From: DATGZH01 sp035297265 | Lineage (GTDB): Bacteria > Actinomycetota > Acidimicrobiia > Acidimicrobiales > RAAP-2 | NCBI GenBank assembly: GCA_035297265.1 | Contig: DATGZH010000042.1 | Coordinates: 140,339 to 204,338 of the forward strand | Reading direction: 5' to 3' | DNA length: 64,000 nucleotides | Shown here: in pieces, positions 43,271 through 51,707 of the stretch | How the letters are laid out: each line of letters begins with the position of its first letter | Position numbering within the stretch: position 1 is the first letter of the stretch | Position numbers and translations under genes: made by a program | Notes under the pieces: generated by a model | What the model was told of the DNA's origin: nothing | Databases searched by the model: none | The model's input: the letters and a program-made list of their open reading frames with translations, nothing else

Positions 43271-44314
43271 TCAGCTCGGGAAGCCGCCCTCGTCCCAGCC
43301 GGTGAAGGTCCCCGGCAGGAGGTCGGGGAAGAGGGCAGAGCAGGAGCCCTGTGGGCCCGCGCTCGCCAGGGTGCCGCCGTAGGAGATGCCCTGGGCGGTC
43401 GTCCAGTTCGCCGGCACCGCCGTGATGGTGGCCTCTTCGTTCTCCTCGAGGTCCCAGCACCGGCCGGTCTGGGACTCAGCGACGAGCAGGACCACCAGCT
43501 GGTCCGGGCTCATGATGACCTCGATCTGGTGGGCCGGGTTGGCCGATGTCACCGGGTTGACCGTGAAGTTCAACTCCGGCTCGTAGCGCTGCAGCTCGCT
43601 CACCTCGCTGGCCGCAGAGTGGAACTGACCGTCTGTCGCGAACAGGGACTTCAAGGTGACGGCGCTGTTGACGAGGTCGGACTGGGCCGCGCGATCCGCT
43701 GAGGCCCCAGGGCCAGTGGAGATGGCGTCCGACACGAGAGCGCCGAGCCCGATGGCGCTGACGAGCAGCAGCCCCACCAGGACCACCACGATGAAGGGGC
43801 TTGGCGCCCTCCTGGTGGTGTCACAGGGCTCTGCGGGCTGGACGGGCCCGAGGGGCCTCATCGGAGGCGAAGGAGTCAGCGCCTTGATCGCCCGGTGCGA
43901 GCTCATGCCGTAGCCCCAGATGGCGCCGACGGCGAGGACCATGGGAAGGGCCACCCAGATGGCCGCCGTCCACCCGGCGGGGGCGGGATACCCCGCTGGC
44001 CAGACGGTCGTCGTGGCGAAGAAGAACAGCAAGGCGAGCCACAGGGCGATCGGGACGAGGCTGGCGAGAGCGCACCACGGCACCGCCTGACGCCGGGAGG
44101 CCGAGAGACAACGGGCTTCGAGCACGCTCCGGCGACGGTTCGCCGCCCACCACATGTCCGGTACGGCCAACCCCGGGAGGAACAACTCGTCGTGGTGGAA
44201 CGAAGAACTGGGCGTGAGGTACAGCCGCTGTTCGAGTTCCCAGATGCGGAGCTGGCGCTCGAACTCGGCCAGGTCAGCCCGGGCCTCGACCCACTCCAGC
44301 GTGGCCCTCCTCAC
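43271..44314 (-). CDS. Membrane protein with C-terminal pilin-like domain
   Basis: 347 residues: a cytosolic-looking N-terminus, helices at about 82-102, 114-134 and 173-196, then an extracytoplasmic domain. From helix 3 onward it reads like a type IV pilin or minor pseudopilin: hydrophobic helix, RAAQSDLVNSAVTLKSLF, YEPELNFT, and VLLVAESQTGRCWDLEENEE (an AxSxSGxCWxxxxN-type ending). No prepilin peptidase site precedes helix 3. The GTG start is uncertain. It converges with the phosphodiesterase gene. Confidence 0.6.
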   Translation of the reverse strand: MRRATLEWVEARADLAEFERQLRIWELEQRLYLTPSSSFHHDELFLPGLAVPDMWWAANRRRSVLEARCLSASRRQAVPWCALASLVPIALWLALLFFFATTTVWPAGYPAPAGWTAAIWVALPMVLAVGAIWGYGMSSHRAIKALTPSPPMRPLGPVQPAEPCDTTRRAPSPFIVVVLVGLLLVSAIGLGALVSDAISTGPGASADRAAQSDLVNSAVTLKSLFATDGQFHSAASEVSELQRYEPELNFTVNPVTSANPAHQIEVIMSPDQLVVLLVAESQTGRCWDLEENEEATITAVPANWTTAQGISYGGTLASAGPQGSCSALFPDLLPGTFTGWDEGGFPS

Positions 44315-44788
44315 GACCGCCTCACCTCCCCTCCGGGTCCGGGACCGGACCGGCGCCCGGCACTGCCCGAGACACCGAGGTCCGAACCGAGGGGCTGGTC
44401 GAGATTCGACCCGAGCCCCCCGTGCGAGTCACCAGTTCGCACCGGTGACGCCCTCGGTATCGGGGAAGCTCGACGACTCGAAGGACCAGCCCCCACCCTC
44501 TTCGCACAAGGCTACCCGGCTCCATCGGACGAGGTCTCGTCGACTCGTTCGCCAGGACCGCTCCATTCCAGGCCGGCCGCGGGGGTTCGGTCGGAGCGGG
44601 GCGATTTGCTCCCCCAGAAACGTGACCCCCCCCAGGGCGCGAGTCACGGCCCTGGAATCGCACCTTTGGCCCACGGCCGAGGACCGAACCCGCCCGGCGG
44701 CCGGGCTGACGACGGCGACGACGAACGATGCGGCGAGGTGTGCGCGGACCCCGGCCCTGTTCGAAGGCGCTGACCCGGATAGAGGCGC
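44315..44788. other. 474-base intergenic region with hairpins
   Basis: No coding frame is convincing. Around 44430-44455 GTGCGA/TCGCAC and GTCACC/GGTGAC are overlapping stems that exclude each other. Near 44630-44655 CCAGGGC pairs with GCCCTGG across a 10-base loop next to a run of eight C residues. These may be terminators for flanking genes. A TTCGA-containing stretch near 44400 is not a tRNA. Confidence 0.5.
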
Positions 44789-45874
44789 CTACACGTTGAA
44801 GCGGAACTCGACCACGTCACCGTCGCGCATGACGTAGTCCTTGCCCTCGATGCGGGCCTTGCCGGCAGCCCGGGCGGCCGGGAGGGACCCGGCCTCGAGC
44901 AGGTCGTCGTAGGTCACGATCTCGGCCTTGATGAACCCCCGCTGGAAGTCGGTGTGGATCACGCCGGCCGCTTCCGGCGCCGTGGCGCCCTGTCGGATGG
45001 TCCAGGCCCGGGCCTCCTTGGGCCCGGCGGTGAGGAACGTCTGGAGGCCGAGCAGGCGGAAGGACACGTCGACGAGCTGCTCGAGGCCCGACTGGCGCTG
45101 GCCGTAGCTGGCGAGGAGCTCGGCCGCCTCGTCGAGCGGGAGGGCGGCGAGCTCCGACTCCAGTTGTGCGCAGAGCACGACCGCCTCGGCCGGTCGGACG
45201 AGGTCGACGAGCTCGTGCCGGCGCTGCTCGTCGGCGACCTCGTCCTCGTCCACATTGATGGCGTAGACGAACGGTTTGGCCGTGAGCAGATGGAGGTCGG
45301 CGAGGAGGTCGGGGTCGAGCTCGCCGGCGAGCGCCGCCGCGGCGACGGTGCGGCCCTCGTCGAGCACCTGGCGGGTCGCTTGCACCGCGGCCAGCTTGGG
45401 CCGGGCCGAGGGCTGGCCCCTGGCCTCCTTCGTCAGGCGGGTGAGGGCCCGGTCGGTGGTCTCGAGGTCGGCGAGGACGAGCTCGGTCTCGACCGTGGCG
45501 ATGTCGTCGGCGGGGGCGACGTCGCCGGCCACGTGGACGACGTCGGGGTCGTGGAACGCCCGTACCACCTCACAGATGGCGTCGGTCTCCCGGATCGCCG
45601 CCAGGAAGCGGTTGCCGAGCCCCTCCCCCTGGGAGGCCCCGCGGACGAGGCCGGCGATGTCGACGAAGGTGATCGTGGCCGGGACGATGCGCTCGCTGTC
45701 GTAGAGGGCCGCCAGCCGGGGGAGACGGGGGTCCGGGACGGCGACGACGCCCACGTTGGGCTCGATCGTGGCGAACGGGTAGTTGGCGGCCAGCACCTCG
45801 TTGCGGGTGAGAGCGTGGAAGAGCGTCGACTTGCCTACGTTGGGCAGCCCGACGATGCCGATGGACAGCGCCAC
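44789..45874 (-). CDS. ychF: Redox-regulated ATPase/GTPase YchF
   Basis: 361 residues. GIVGLPNVGKSTLFHALT is the P-loop, DIAGLVRGASQGEGLGNRFL the G3 and switch region, and the base-specificity loop is NVDED rather than NKxD, as in the ATP-preferring YchF family. The C-terminus (DFQRGFIKAEIVTYDDL, GKDYVMRDGDVVEFRFNV) is the TGS domain. It binds ribosomes and takes part in stress responses. ATG 45874. Confidence 0.96.
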   Translation of the reverse strand: MALSIGIVGLPNVGKSTLFHALTRNEVLAANYPFATIEPNVGVVAVPDPRLPRLAALYDSERIVPATITFVDIAGLVRGASQGEGLGNRFLAAIRETDAICEVVRAFHDPDVVHVAGDVAPADDIATVETELVLADLETTDRALTRLTKEARGQPSARPKLAAVQATRQVLDEGRTVAAAALAGELDPDLLADLHLLTAKPFVYAINVDEDEVADEQRRHELVDLVRPAEAVVLCAQLESELAALPLDEAAELLASYGQRQSGLEQLVDVSFRLLGLQTFLTAGPKEARAWTIRQGATAPEAAGVIHTDFQRGFIKAEIVTYDDLLEAGSLPAARAAGKARIEGKDYVMRDGDVVEFRFNV

Positions 45875-45889
45875 GGGGAACGGCCGGGC

Positions 45890-46684
45890 TTAGAGCCGGG
45901 AGCCGAAGCCGCCGCGGAGCTGGGTGATCGTGAGCGGCTGGTTCCCCGCCGTCTCCAGCAGGTACTGCTGGGCATCCTCGAGGTGGTGGCGGGTGGCCTT
46001 CTCGGCCGCCTCGCCGTCGCCGGCGCGGATGGCGCTGGTGATGTTGGTGTGGGCGGCCACGACGAGCTCGCGCAGCTCGACGTCGGGATAGGCGCCGCGC
46101 CTGCTGCTGGCGTCGGCCCAGCGCGACTCGTAGTCGGACCACAGCGTCTCGAGCGTCCCGACGAGCTGGCGGAGGGTCTCGTTGCCACAGGACCGGGCGA
46201 GCTCGTCGTGGAACTCACGGGAGGCCCGGGTGAACTCGGGACCGTTGTCGAGGTGGGCCTTGGCCTCGTTCGTGAGGTCCTTCAGCCGCCCGGCGATCGT
46301 GCGCCGGGACGGATGCTGGGCGCACATGGTGGCGCAGGCCGGCTCGAGCAACCGGAGGGCAACGGCCAGGTCGGAGAGCACCACCTTCTCGGACTGGAGG
46401 ACGAGGCCGAGCATGAAGGCCGCCGCCTGGGGGGTGGGTCGGTGCACGACCGAGCCACCGATGTTGCCCCTCCGCACCGAGATCAGTCCCTCGGTCTCGA
46501 GGATGCGCATGGCCTCCCGGAGGGACGGGAGGCTGACCCCGAACTCCTGGACGAGGTCCTCCTGGCGGGGGAGGAGGTCGCCGTCGGCCAACTCGCCGTC
46601 CACGATGCGCACCCGGAGCACGTCGGCGATGACCTCGGCCACTCTGGGCTGGCTGAGACGACGACGGGCGTTGGGCTGAGGCAT
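45890..46684 (-). CDS. GntR/FCD-family transcriptional regulator
   Basis: 264 residues. The winged helix (about 15-75) includes LLPRQEDLVQEFGVSLPSLREAMRILETEGLISVRRG; the rest is an all-helical FCD ligand domain with ASREFHDELARSCGN and AAHTNITSAIRAGD, whose His/Asp residues usually bind a metal. Regulators of this kind respond to carboxylic acids or acyl-CoA. ATG 46684 is preferred; GAGGAG is only two bases away, so translation may be weak. Divergent from the acyl-CoA dehydrogenase operon and likely its regulator. Confidence 0.9.
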   Translation of the reverse strand: MPQPNARRRLSQPRVAEVIADVLRVRIVDGELADGDLLPRQEDLVQEFGVSLPSLREAMRILETEGLISVRRGNIGGSVVHRPTPQAAAFMLGLVLQSEKVVLSDLAVALRLLEPACATMCAQHPSRRTIAGRLKDLTNEAKAHLDNGPEFTRASREFHDELARSCGNETLRQLVGTLETLWSDYESRWADASSRRGAYPDVELRELVVAAHTNITSAIRAGDGEAAEKATRHHLEDAQQYLLETAGNQPLTITQLRGGFGSRL

Positions 46685-46864
46685 GACTCCTCGACGCAGG
46701 CGGGAGTGGGCCGGGGCCGGGGACGGCACGCGGCATCGCTGGGTACTCGACAGATTACGTGGTGGCGCCGAAGCGGGTGGGATGACGTAACGGCCCGTGT
46801 GCTGGCCCGACGACCTCGGTGGCCCCCGCGCCGGGCGCCCCAGCGGGTTCCCCATCAATCCTTA

Positions 46865-46880
46865 TATAGTTTTGGCCCAA
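46865..46880 (+). promoter_or_regulatory. Promoter/operator region of the acyl-CoA dehydrogenase operon
   Basis: An AT-rich island in the 271-base divergent spacer contains TATAGT (46865-46870), a good -10 for the rightward operon, and directly after it the 9-base palindrome TTGGCCCAA (46872-46880), a possible binding half for the GntR regulator. No clear -35 is seen. The leader to ATG 46956 would be about 80 nt. Confidence 0.5.
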
Positions 46881-46955
46881 TGCGGGCCGGGGTGGCAGCC
46901 GTCCGCCCGGCCGGCGGGGGCCACCCGGGGCGGGCGGCCCCTGGACAGGAGCGGC

Positions 46956-48113
46956 ATGGACTTCGAACTCGGACCTGAGGCCGACTCGCTCCGGCAGCGC
47001 CTGCGGACGCTGATGGAGGAGCATCTCCCCAAGGACTTCATGGGCGGGTTCACCGACGACCCGGAGGACCTCGAGGCCACCCGTCGGTTCTGCCGGCTGC
47101 TGGCCGAGGAGGGTCTCTTGACCATGGCCTGGCCGACCGAATTCGGCGGAGCGGGGGCGTCGGTCTGGGAGCAGACCGTCGTCCGCGAGGAGATGTGGGC
47201 CAACCACGAGCCCCGCGGACCCCAGTACATGTCGCTCAACTGGATCGGCCCGGCCATCATGCGCTTCGGCACGCCCGAGCAGCAGCGCTTCCACCTGCCC
47301 AAGATGGCGGCCGGCGAGGTGCTGTGGTGCCAGGGCTTCAGCGAGCCCGACGCCGGCTCGGACCTCGCCTCCCTGCGCACGGCGGCCCGGTCGGACGGCG
47401 CGGGTGGCTGGCGGGTCGACGGCCAGAAGATCTGGACGTCGTACGCCCAGGTCGCCGACTTCTGCATCCTCGCGGCGAGGACCGGCACCCAGGAGTCGCG
47501 CCACAAGGGCGTCTCGCTCTTCCTCGTGCCGATGGACCGTCCGGGTATCGAGGTGCGGCCGATCGAGAGCGTCCTCGGCCCCTACCACCTGAACGAGGTG
47601 TTCTTCGACGACGTGGCGGTGCACGCCGACGAGATCCTCGGCACCGAGAACGACGGTTGGCGGGTCATCCGGGAGGCCCTCGCCTTCGAACGCATCGGCA
47701 TCGCCCGCTACGCCCGGGCCGACCGGCTCCTCGAGCTCGTCCGCCGGGAGCTCGGCGGCATCTCGGGGCTCCCGACCGGCCTTCGGGCCCGCTACGCCCG
47801 GGCGCTCGTCCACACCCGGGTGGCCCGGCTCATGGCCTACGAGGTGATCGGGGCCCAGGCGGAGGGGACGGTCGACGACGCCAGTGCGGCGGCGGCCCGC
47901 ATCGCCACCGTGCTCGGTGACCAGGAGGTGGCCGAGGTGCTCCTCGAGGCGATCGGTCCGGGGTTCTTCGCCTCGGACCCGAAGGGTGTCACCCACCTCT
48001 TCGCTGCGGTCGAGGACTACTGGCGCTATTCGCGCTCGGCCACCGTGGCCGCCGGCTCGGTCGACATCCAGCGGGGCCTCGTGGCCCGGGCCACCCTGCA
48101 GAGGTCGGCGTGA
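46956..48113 (+). CDS. Acyl-CoA dehydrogenase
   Basis: 385 residues. EEGLLTMAWPTEFGGAGAS, WCQGFSEPDAGSDLASLRTAA (flavin/substrate loop), GQKIWTSYAQVADF and VDIQRGLVARA follow the ACAD order. At the usual catalytic position before the GT/GS of the last motif it has Ala (AAGSVDIQ) rather than Glu. ATG 46956 has AGGAG five bases upstream. Its stop overlaps the start of the next ACAD-like gene, suggesting a heteromeric enzyme like the ChsE-type FadE pairs of sterol catabolism. Confidence 0.92.
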   Translation: MDFELGPEADSLRQRLRTLMEEHLPKDFMGGFTDDPEDLEATRRFCRLLAEEGLLTMAWPTEFGGAGASVWEQTVVREEMWANHEPRGPQYMSLNWIGPAIMRFGTPEQQRFHLPKMAAGEVLWCQGFSEPDAGSDLASLRTAARSDGAGGWRVDGQKIWTSYAQVADFCILAARTGTQESRHKGVSLFLVPMDRPGIEVRPIESVLGPYHLNEVFFDDVAVHADEILGTENDGWRVIREALAFERIGIARYARADRLLELVRRELGGISGLPTGLRARYARALVHTRVARLMAYEVIGAQAEGTVDDASAAAARIATVLGDQEVAEVLLEAIGPGFFASDPKGVTHLFAAVEDYWRYSRSATVAAGSVDIQRGLVARATLQRSA

Positions 48114-49135
48114 ACCAGGCGATGCCCGAGGGCGCCCTCGAGTTCGCGGCCTCCGCCCGCCGGGCCATCGTGGACGCCGGCGGTTTCGAGCTGGCCCGGC
48201 GGGCGGAGGCCGACCCGGACATCCGCACGAGCACCGTGGCCCCGCTGCTGGCCCAGCTCGGGGTGGACGAGCTCGAGCTGGCGGCCGACGAGGAGTCGGC
48301 GTTCGCCGGCGTCGAGCTGTGCCGGCTGGTCGGGGCGTTCTCCCTGCCGTACCCGGTCGAGGCGGTGCTCGGCTGCCCGCGCGGCGATGCGGACTTCGCC
48401 GCGCTCATCGACGGACAGTGTCCGTGGATCGAGCATGCCGACCTCCCCGGCCGCTGGATGGCCATCGACACCGAGGGCACCTCCTACGACGTCACCCTCC
48501 GCTCGGTGCGGCGCAACCAGGCGCTCGTGCCGTTCGCCCGCCCCGTCCAGCTGGGTGAGCCGGGCCCGCGGCGCTCCCCGGTCGAGCGGGCGCTCCTCTT
48601 GAACCTGGCTTCGGCTCGTATCCTCGGCGCGGTCGAGACGGCACACGGCCTCACGGTGGACCACGTGCAGAGCCGAGAGCAGTTCGGCAAGCCCCTGGCC
48701 GCCCTCCAGGCCGTGCAGTTCCACGTGGCCGACTCCGAGGTCGCCGTTCGGGGCCTGCGGCGGCTCCTCCTCTTCACCGTGTCGCGCTGGCTGACCCGGC
48801 CCGACGCCGCCTGGGTCGACGCCCTCGCCCTCCGCACCTTCGCCCAGGAGACCGGGCGGAGCGTCATCGCCACGTGTGAGCTCCTGCACGGGGCCACCGG
48901 CTTCTGTGACGAGCACGACCTCACGGTCATCACCCGCAACGTCCAGGGCCCGATGCGGCTGCCGACGGACCTCGAGCGCACGACGGACCAGCTCGCCGCG
49001 GCCGTCGACGCGCCGGGCCTGGAGGGGCTGTTCACGTCCCGGCCGGTCGCCGCCGAGGCGGCTGGCGACGGTGCGACGGGTGGCCGACGGGTCGAGGCCG
49101 CCGAGCGCACCATGGTCACCGGCCCCGCCCGCTGA
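48110..49135 (+). CDS. Acyl-CoA dehydrogenase-like partner subunit
   Basis: 341 residues. The first 110 residues are diverged; later ARILGAVETAHGLTVDHVQSREQFGKPLAALQAVQFHVAD is the C-terminal helical-domain signature of ACADs. The N-terminal FAD/substrate loop is weak and no catalytic Glu is evident. GTG 48110 overlaps the preceding stop (GTGA). Pairing with the full-length ACAD suggests an alpha2beta2 complex in which this is the smaller subunit. The last 30 residues look unstructured. Confidence 0.85.
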   Translation: MNQAMPEGALEFAASARRAIVDAGGFELARRAEADPDIRTSTVAPLLAQLGVDELELAADEESAFAGVELCRLVGAFSLPYPVEAVLGCPRGDADFAALIDGQCPWIEHADLPGRWMAIDTEGTSYDVTLRSVRRNQALVPFARPVQLGEPGPRRSPVERALLLNLASARILGAVETAHGLTVDHVQSREQFGKPLAALQAVQFHVADSEVAVRGLRRLLLFTVSRWLTRPDAAWVDALALRTFAQETGRSVIATCELLHGATGFCDEHDLTVITRNVQGPMRLPTDLERTTDQLAAAVDAPGLEGLFTSRPVAAEAAGDGATGGRRVEAAERTMVTGPAR

Positions 49136-49195
49136 CCGCCCCGCCCCGCCCCAGTTTCCGCCGGACCCCGCCGGCCACGAGTCAAGGAGGAGCCG

Positions 49196-50368
49196 ATGAC
49201 CGACCGCCGCCCGGTGATCGCCGGGATCGGCACGAGCCAGCTGCCGAAGGCCCCCGACCTCGACTCGGTCGGCCACCACATACTGGCGGCCCGTCGGGCG
49301 CTCGCCGACGCCGGCCTCACGCTGGCCGACGTCGACGGCTACTGCTGCGCCGGCGGCAGCCGGTCGGAGGCCGAGCCCGACGACATGGAGGTCATGGTCG
49401 AGTACCTCGGCCTGTCGCCCTCGTACACCGACGGAACGATGACCGGGGGGTCGAGCTTCGAGATCCTCGTGGAGCACGCCGCGGCGGCCCTGCAGACCGG
49501 CCTCTGCGAGACGGTCCTCATCACCTACGGCTCGGACCTCCTCTCCCGGGTCGGGCGCAAACTCGGCACCGGCGGTCACTTCCGGCCCGAGGCCCGGATC
49601 GTCGGGCCCCCGCAGTACGAGGTCCCCTACGGCGGCATCATCGTGGCGGCCTACGCCCTCGCCGCCCAGCGGCACATGTACGAGTACGGCACCACCTCCG
49701 AGCAGCTGGCGGCGATCGCCGTGGCCGCCCGGGCCAACGCGGCGACCAACCCCGAAGCGATGTACCGCGACCCGATCACGGTCGAGGACGTCTTGAACTC
49801 GCGGCTCATCGCCGATCCGCTGCACAAGCTGGACTCGTGCGTCATCTCCGACGGGGGCGGGGCGGTCGTCCTCACGACGGCCGAGCGGGCCCGCGACCTC
49901 CCACAGGTGCCGGCCACGATCCTGGCCACCGGCTCGGCCGAGACCCACTGGAACATCTCCCAGATGCGGGACTACACGACGACGGCCGCCGCGCAGGTCG
50001 GCGACCTCGTCTTCTCCCGGGCCGACGTGAGCCGTGACGACGTCGACGTGCTGTGCACCTACGACAGCTTCACCATCACCGTGCTCCTCGCGCTCGAGGA
50101 CCTCGGCTTCTGCAAGAAGGGCGAGGGCGGCCCCTTCGTAGCCGACGGCAACATCGCCCTCGGCGGCTCGCTCCCGGTCAACACCGACGGCGGTGGCCTG
50201 AGCGCCCTCCACCCCGGCATGCGGGGCATGTTCCTCCTGATCGAGTCGGTCAAGCAGCTGCGGGGCCAGGCCATCAACCAGGTCCCCGACTGCGACGTGG
50301 CGTTGGCCTGTGGCTTCGGTGGTTGGCTGTCCTGCGTGGGCGGGGTGCTGCTCGGGAGGGGGCTGTGA
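49196..50368 (+). CDS. Thiolase-fold protein without catalytic Cys (Ltp2-like)
   Basis: 390 residues of thiolase fold. At the place of the nucleophilic Cys the sequence is DGTMTGGSS (79-86), without Cys. TYDSFT with Tyr289 matches the Tyr region of Ltp2, the retro-aldolase of sterol side-chain cleavage; the later loop is NTDGGGLSALHPG (329-341). The next gene encodes a DUF35 protein, the usual partner of Ltp2-like enzymes. So this is more likely a C-C lyase or scaffold than a thiolase. ATG 49196 follows AAGGAGGAG. Confidence 0.85.
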   Translation: MTDRRPVIAGIGTSQLPKAPDLDSVGHHILAARRALADAGLTLADVDGYCCAGGSRSEAEPDDMEVMVEYLGLSPSYTDGTMTGGSSFEILVEHAAAALQTGLCETVLITYGSDLLSRVGRKLGTGGHFRPEARIVGPPQYEVPYGGIIVAAYALAAQRHMYEYGTTSEQLAAIAVAARANAATNPEAMYRDPITVEDVLNSRLIADPLHKLDSCVISDGGGAVVLTTAERARDLPQVPATILATGSAETHWNISQMRDYTTTAAAQVGDLVFSRADVSRDDVDVLCTYDSFTITVLLALEDLGFCKKGEGGPFVADGNIALGGSLPVNTDGGGLSALHPGMRGMFLLIESVKQLRGQAINQVPDCDVALACGFGGWLSCVGGVLLGRGL

Positions 50369-50802
50369 TGGAGATCGTCGCCGACTGGACCGACCCCCGC
50401 TTCGCCGGCCGGCCGCGGCCGGGTCCCGACCTCCTCTCGGCCGAATTCTACGCGGCGGCCGACCGCGGGGAGCTGCGCTACCAGGAGTGTCCCGACTGCG
50501 GGCACCGGCAGTTCTACCCCCGCCTCATCTGCACCGGCTGCGGGGGCGAACCGGCGTGGGCCGTCGCCTCCGGCCGGGGCACGGTGCACACGTTCACCGT
50601 CGTCCGCCAGAACCTGAGCCCCCCGTTCGTCGACCTTCTCCCCTACGTGCTCGCCATCGTCGAGCTCGAGGAGGGGCCGCGGATGATGGGCAACGTCACC
50701 GACTGCGACCCGGCGGACGTCCACATCGGCCTCCCAGTCGAGGCCTACGGCGTGCGGGTGGAGGACGGGCTGGCCCTCCCGTTCTGGCGGCCGGCCGGGT
50801 GA
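50368..50802 (+). CDS. DUF35 OB-fold zinc-ribbon protein
   Basis: 144 residues. Zinc ribbon C41-P-D-C44 ... C55-T-G-C58 followed by an OB fold (GRGTVHTFTVVRQNLSPPF; DLLPYVLAIVELEEGPRMMGNV). Such proteins form complexes with thiolase-like enzymes and bind acyl-CoA. Its start overlaps the thiolase-like stop (TGATG) and its stop overlaps the SDR start. Confidence 0.9.
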   Translation: MEIVADWTDPRFAGRPRPGPDLLSAEFYAAADRGELRYQECPDCGHRQFYPRLICTGCGGEPAWAVASGRGTVHTFTVVRQNLSPPFVDLLPYVLAIVELEEGPRMMGNVTDCDPADVHIGLPVEAYGVRVEDGLALPFWRPAG

Positions 50803-51707
50803 GCGGCTGTTGCGCCGGCCGGGTGGCCGTCGTCACCGGCGCGGCCCGCGGCATCGGCCTCGGCCACGCCAAGGAGCTGGCCCGCCAGGGGGCCAAGGTG
50901 GTGGTGAACGACCTCGGTGTCGAGGTGGACGGCTCGGGACGGGACAGCCAGGCGGCCGAGGCGGCGGTGGCCGAGATCGTGGCCGCCGGCGGGGAGGCCG
51001 TGGCCGACGGTAACGACGTCGCCGACTTCGACGGGGCGAGACGCCTCGTCGAGCGGGCCGTCGAGGCGTTCGGACGGCTCGACGTCGTGGTGAACAACGC
51101 CGGGGTGCTCCGTGACCGGGTCCTCGTCAACATGACCGCTGAGGACTGGGACACCGTGCTCCGGGTCCACCTCCGCTCGACGTTCGCGGTGACCCACTGG
51201 GCGGCGAGGCACTGGCGGGAGCAGTCGAAGGCCGGTGAGCCCGTCGACGCCCGGGTGATCAACACGTCGTCGGGCGCCGGTCTCTACGGCAACGCCGGAC
51301 AGGCCAACTACTCGGCGGCCAAGGCCGGCATCGTCGGCTTCACCGTCACCGCGGCGATGGAGCTGGCCCGTTACGGGGTGACAGTGAACGCGGTCGCCCC
51401 CGGCGGGCGCACGAGGATGACCGAGCACGTCTTCGCCGACGTCATGGGCACCGAGGAACAGGCGTTCGACGCCTTCGACCCGGCCAACGTGGCCCCCGTG
51501 GTGGCCTGGCTGGCCTCGTCCGCCTCGGCCGGCGTCACCGGGCGGGTGATCGAGGCCTGGGGCGGCCGGGTGGCCGTCGTCGAGGGCTTTCGACCGGGCG
51601 AGGTGGTGGAGATCGACCGCCGTTGGGAGCCCGAGGAGGTGGGGCCGGTCATCCTGGACCTCCTGGCCAAGCAGGCCCAGCCGTCGTCCATGCTGTCGGG
51701 GGAGTGA
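50799..51707 (+). CDS. SDR, 3-hydroxyacyl-CoA dehydrogenase type
   Basis: 302 residues. VVTGAARGIGLGHAKELA, VVVNDLGVEVDGSG (as in the dehydrogenase domain of peroxisomal multifunctional enzyme 2), NNAGVLRDRVLVNM, NTSSGAGLYGNAGQANYSAAKAG. It therefore probably oxidises a 3-hydroxyacyl-CoA. The C-terminal 70 residues extend beyond the usual SDR length. Start and stop overlap both neighbours (GTGA). Confidence 0.9.
   Translation: MSGCCAGRVAVVTGAARGIGLGHAKELARQGAKVVVNDLGVEVDGSGRDSQAAEAAVAEIVAAGGEAVADGNDVADFDGARRLVERAVEAFGRLDVVVNNAGVLRDRVLVNMTAEDWDTVLRVHLRSTFAVTHWAARHWREQSKAGEPVDARVINTSSGAGLYGNAGQANYSAAKAGIVGFTVTAAMELARYGVTVNAVAPGGRTRMTEHVFADVMGTEEQAFDAFDPANVAPVVAWLASSASAGVTGRVIEAWGGRVAVVEGFRPGEVVEIDRRWEPEEVGPVILDLLAKQAQPSSMLSGE

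Noticed and set aside
44390..44430. tRNA-like TTCGA loop in the intergenic region
   Set aside because: No acceptor, D or anticodon stem can be formed around it on either strand.
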